Shown here one piece after another: positions 62,704-64,000 of a DNA stretch of 64,000 bases; position 1 is the first letter of the stretch, and every line of letters begins with the position of its first letter. The stretch spans positions 1 through 64,000 of the forward strand of contig JBKPAG010000005.1 of the NCBI GenBank assembly GCA_046726315.1, given 5' to 3'. The translations under genes and the position numbers were made by a program. The notes under the pieces were generated by a model. That model searched no databases. It was given only the letters and a program-made list of their open reading frames with translations, and had not been told where the DNA came from. The stretch is from JACVRX01 sp046726315 (GTDB lineage: Bacteria > Actinomycetota > Actinomycetes > Jiangellales > Jiangellaceae).

Positions 62704-63447
62704 TCAGCGCCTGAGGTCGGACACCGCCTCGAAATAGGCGTTGGAGTCCGGCCGGTAGAGCAGGTACAAGATGACGACCGCCAATGCTGCGGACACCACG
62801 CTGAAGACCAGGACGATGCCGGAATACTGCCTCGTTGTCAGCCCGATCAGGGTGAGCAGGATGTTGAGGCCGCCGAGGACGGTGGCGACGATCCGCGCCC
62901 AGCTCTTGCCGCGCCGGTTCGCCTCCGCCATCCACACCCACAGCAAGACACCGATCAGGCCGATGATAATTGCGAAAGCAATGCCGAAGGCGACGATGGT
63001 GTCGAGCTGGCTCTCGGTGAGGTCTGGATCCCTCTCGAGCGCCGCTTCGCGGACCGACCCCTGAGTCAACAGGCTGACCACGAAGCTGATCGCCGCGAGA
63101 GCCGCGCCGGCGTACATGAGTTTGACGGCTGTGAGGATCGACGGTGGCGGCGTGGGTTTCGAGCGCTGGTCGTCGTACGGCACCTGCGGCGGCGCCGGCG
63201 GGTATGCGGGGGGTTGCTGGCTGGACCTGAAGTCCTCGGCAGGGCGGTCGACCCCGGCAGCAGCCGGTTCTGTCGGCGGCTCGTCCGATGTGGGCGGGTG
63301 GCCGGGAGCCGCCGGCTGGTCGGGCGCCGGCTGGTCCGCGACCGGCTGGTCGCCCGCCGGCTGGTCAGAGGTCCGTTGATCGGGCTCGGGTTCGTCCGGC
63401 CGGCCCGCAGGCGTTCCCCAGGGATCCGACGGAGGGGTAGTGCTCAT
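62704..63447 (-). CDS. Four-helix membrane protein with Pro/Asp/Gln repeat N-terminus
   Basis: 247 residues. The first ~105 are disordered and cytoplasmic, with DQPAGDQPVADQPAPDQP repeats and PPAYPPAPPQVPY. They are followed by four helices (AVKLMYAGAALAAISFVVSLL; IVAFGIAFAIIIGLIGVLLWVWMA; WARIVATVLGGLNILLTLIGL; GIVLVFSVVSAALAVVILYLLY) and the end RPDSNAYFEAVSDLRR. Its helical part is paralogous to the next gene (shared LTAVKLMY/LLAAVKLMY, ARIVATVL.GLN, ILYLLYR.DS.AY). Function unknown; it resembles actinobacterial proline-rich membrane proteins. Confidence 0.8.
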   Translation of the reverse strand: MSTTPPSDPWGTPAGRPDEPEPDQRTSDQPAGDQPVADQPAPDQPAAPGHPPTSDEPPTEPAAAGVDRPAEDFRSSQQPPAYPPAPPQVPYDDQRSKPTPPPSILTAVKLMYAGAALAAISFVVSLLTQGSVREAALERDPDLTESQLDTIVAFGIAFAIIIGLIGVLLWVWMAEANRRGKSWARIVATVLGGLNILLTLIGLTTRQYSGIVLVFSVVSAALAVVILYLLYRPDSNAYFEAVSDLRR

Positions 63448-63520
63448 GGGATTGACGGTCCTTCCATCGCTGCACCGGCGTCACACCATAGAGGAAGATC
63501 ACCACGGGTGGCGGAACGGG

Positions 63521-64000
63521 TCACCTGCCGATGACGCCGGACCGCGATGCGTAGTACGCATCGGAGTCCTTGCGATAGAGCAGCCACAGGATCGCGCCGG
63601 ACAACGCGATCGAGGTGATGTTGATCACGACTCCGAATCCGGTGGTCTGGACCAGGTTGTAGGCCGTCAGCACGACATTCAGCCCGAACAGCACCGTGGC
63701 GACGATGCGTGCCCAGGCGTCGCCCCGGTGATTGGCCTGCGCCATCCACAGCCAGAGGCCGACGGCGATCACGCCGATGACCACACTGACACCGCTGGCC
63801 ATGTTGACGGCCCGGTCGAGCTCTTCGGCGGTCTGTTCCGGGTCCTCTTCGATCAACTGATCCCGCAACTGGCTCCGCGTGGCGAGCGCAAAGAACATGC
63901 CCAACATGGACAACCCGGCACCGACGTACATGAGCTTCACCGCGGCCAACAATGACGTGGGCGGCGCAGCCCCGGGTGCGATCGGAGGCACGGTGGGTGC
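63521..64000 (-). CDS. Paralogous four-helix membrane protein, 5' end cut by window edge
   Basis: At least 156 residues: SLLAAVKLMYVGAGLSMLGMFFALATR, a charged loop (RDQLIEEDPEQTAEELDRAVN), then three further helices including WLWMAQANHRGDAWARIVATVLFGLNVVLTAYNL, and the end LWLLYRKDSDAYYASRSGVIGR. It is co-linear with the gene at 62704-63447. The frame stays open to the window edge (a GTG at 63991 is possible), so a Pro-rich N-terminus like that of its paralog probably lies outside. Confidence 0.75.
   Translation of the reverse strand, partial: APTVPPIAPGAAPPTSLLAAVKLMYVGAGLSMLGMFFALATRSQLRDQLIEEDPEQTAEELDRAVNMASGVSVVIGVIAVGLWLWMAQANHRGDAWARIVATVLFGLNVVLTAYNLVQTTGFGVVINITSIALSGAILWLLYRKDSDAYYASRSGVIGR

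Overview
This is high-GC actinobacterial DNA. Evidence for this is the zinc-type L31, a Rho with a long Arg/Asp/Gly-rich insert, the order argS-lysA-hom-thrC-thrB-rho-rpmE-prfA-prmC-sua5-[glyA]-wecA-atp-murA, a MurA carrying Asp at the usual Cys position, WS/DGAT acyltransferases, and many GTG/TTG starts. No species can be named from the sequence alone. The window has two unlike halves that meet at a tRNA-Arg(CCG) near 32.8 kb.

Left half (1-32.7 kb): an accessory region full of decaying genes. Positions 1-20 kb hold a group that resembles the mycobacterial hypoxia/dormancy (DosR/DevR) regulon: a PNPOx-type flavin-binding protein, a tandem-domain universal stress protein (frameshifted), an Rv2004c-like kinase/ATPase fusion, three WS/DGAT-type wax-ester/triacylglycerol synthases (one frameshifted), two tandem beta-lactamase-fold serine hydrolases, YCII-like and SRPBCC proteins, a flavodoxin stub and a conserved protein of unknown function. 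Several of these have upstream sites resembling the DosR box; the best two are at 19334-19353 and 2711-2730. From 20 to 32.7 kb there are a broken IS1634-type transposase, an integrase stub, DUF389, CPBP protease, RibD-C reductase, a MocR regulator with a divergent EamA exporter, an MBL hydrolase and a frameshifted Gfo/Idh oxidoreductase. More than ten loci here are visibly broken. Two small secreted cysteine-containing peptides at 11.7-12.3 kb look like a paralogous pair.

Right half (32.9-64 kb): core housekeeping DNA with intact reading frames. argS, lysA, hom, thrC and thrB form a Lys/Thr biosynthesis run closed by a strong terminator. Then come rho, a convergent methyltransferase, rpmE, prfA-prmC-sua5, a glyA remnant reduced to its last ~60 codons, wecA-like, atpI-like, and the F1Fo ATP synthase genes atpB-E-F-H-A-G-D. 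The synthase operon is split: atpD and atpC are separated by ~1.7 kb holding a hairpin, a five-copy 32-bp repeat array, an antisense lipoprotein gene and a palindromic repeat. atpC is followed by DUF2550, murA, a PAP2 protein overlapping a convergent small membrane protein, a 3-hydroxybutyryl-CoA dehydrogenase, a MeaA/ethylmalonyl-CoA-mutase-type B12 enzyme, and two paralogous four-helix membrane proteins at the right edge.

Frameshifts fall almost only in the left half. That argues for real gene decay in an island rather than random sequencing error, although re-reading of the raw data could change individual calls.
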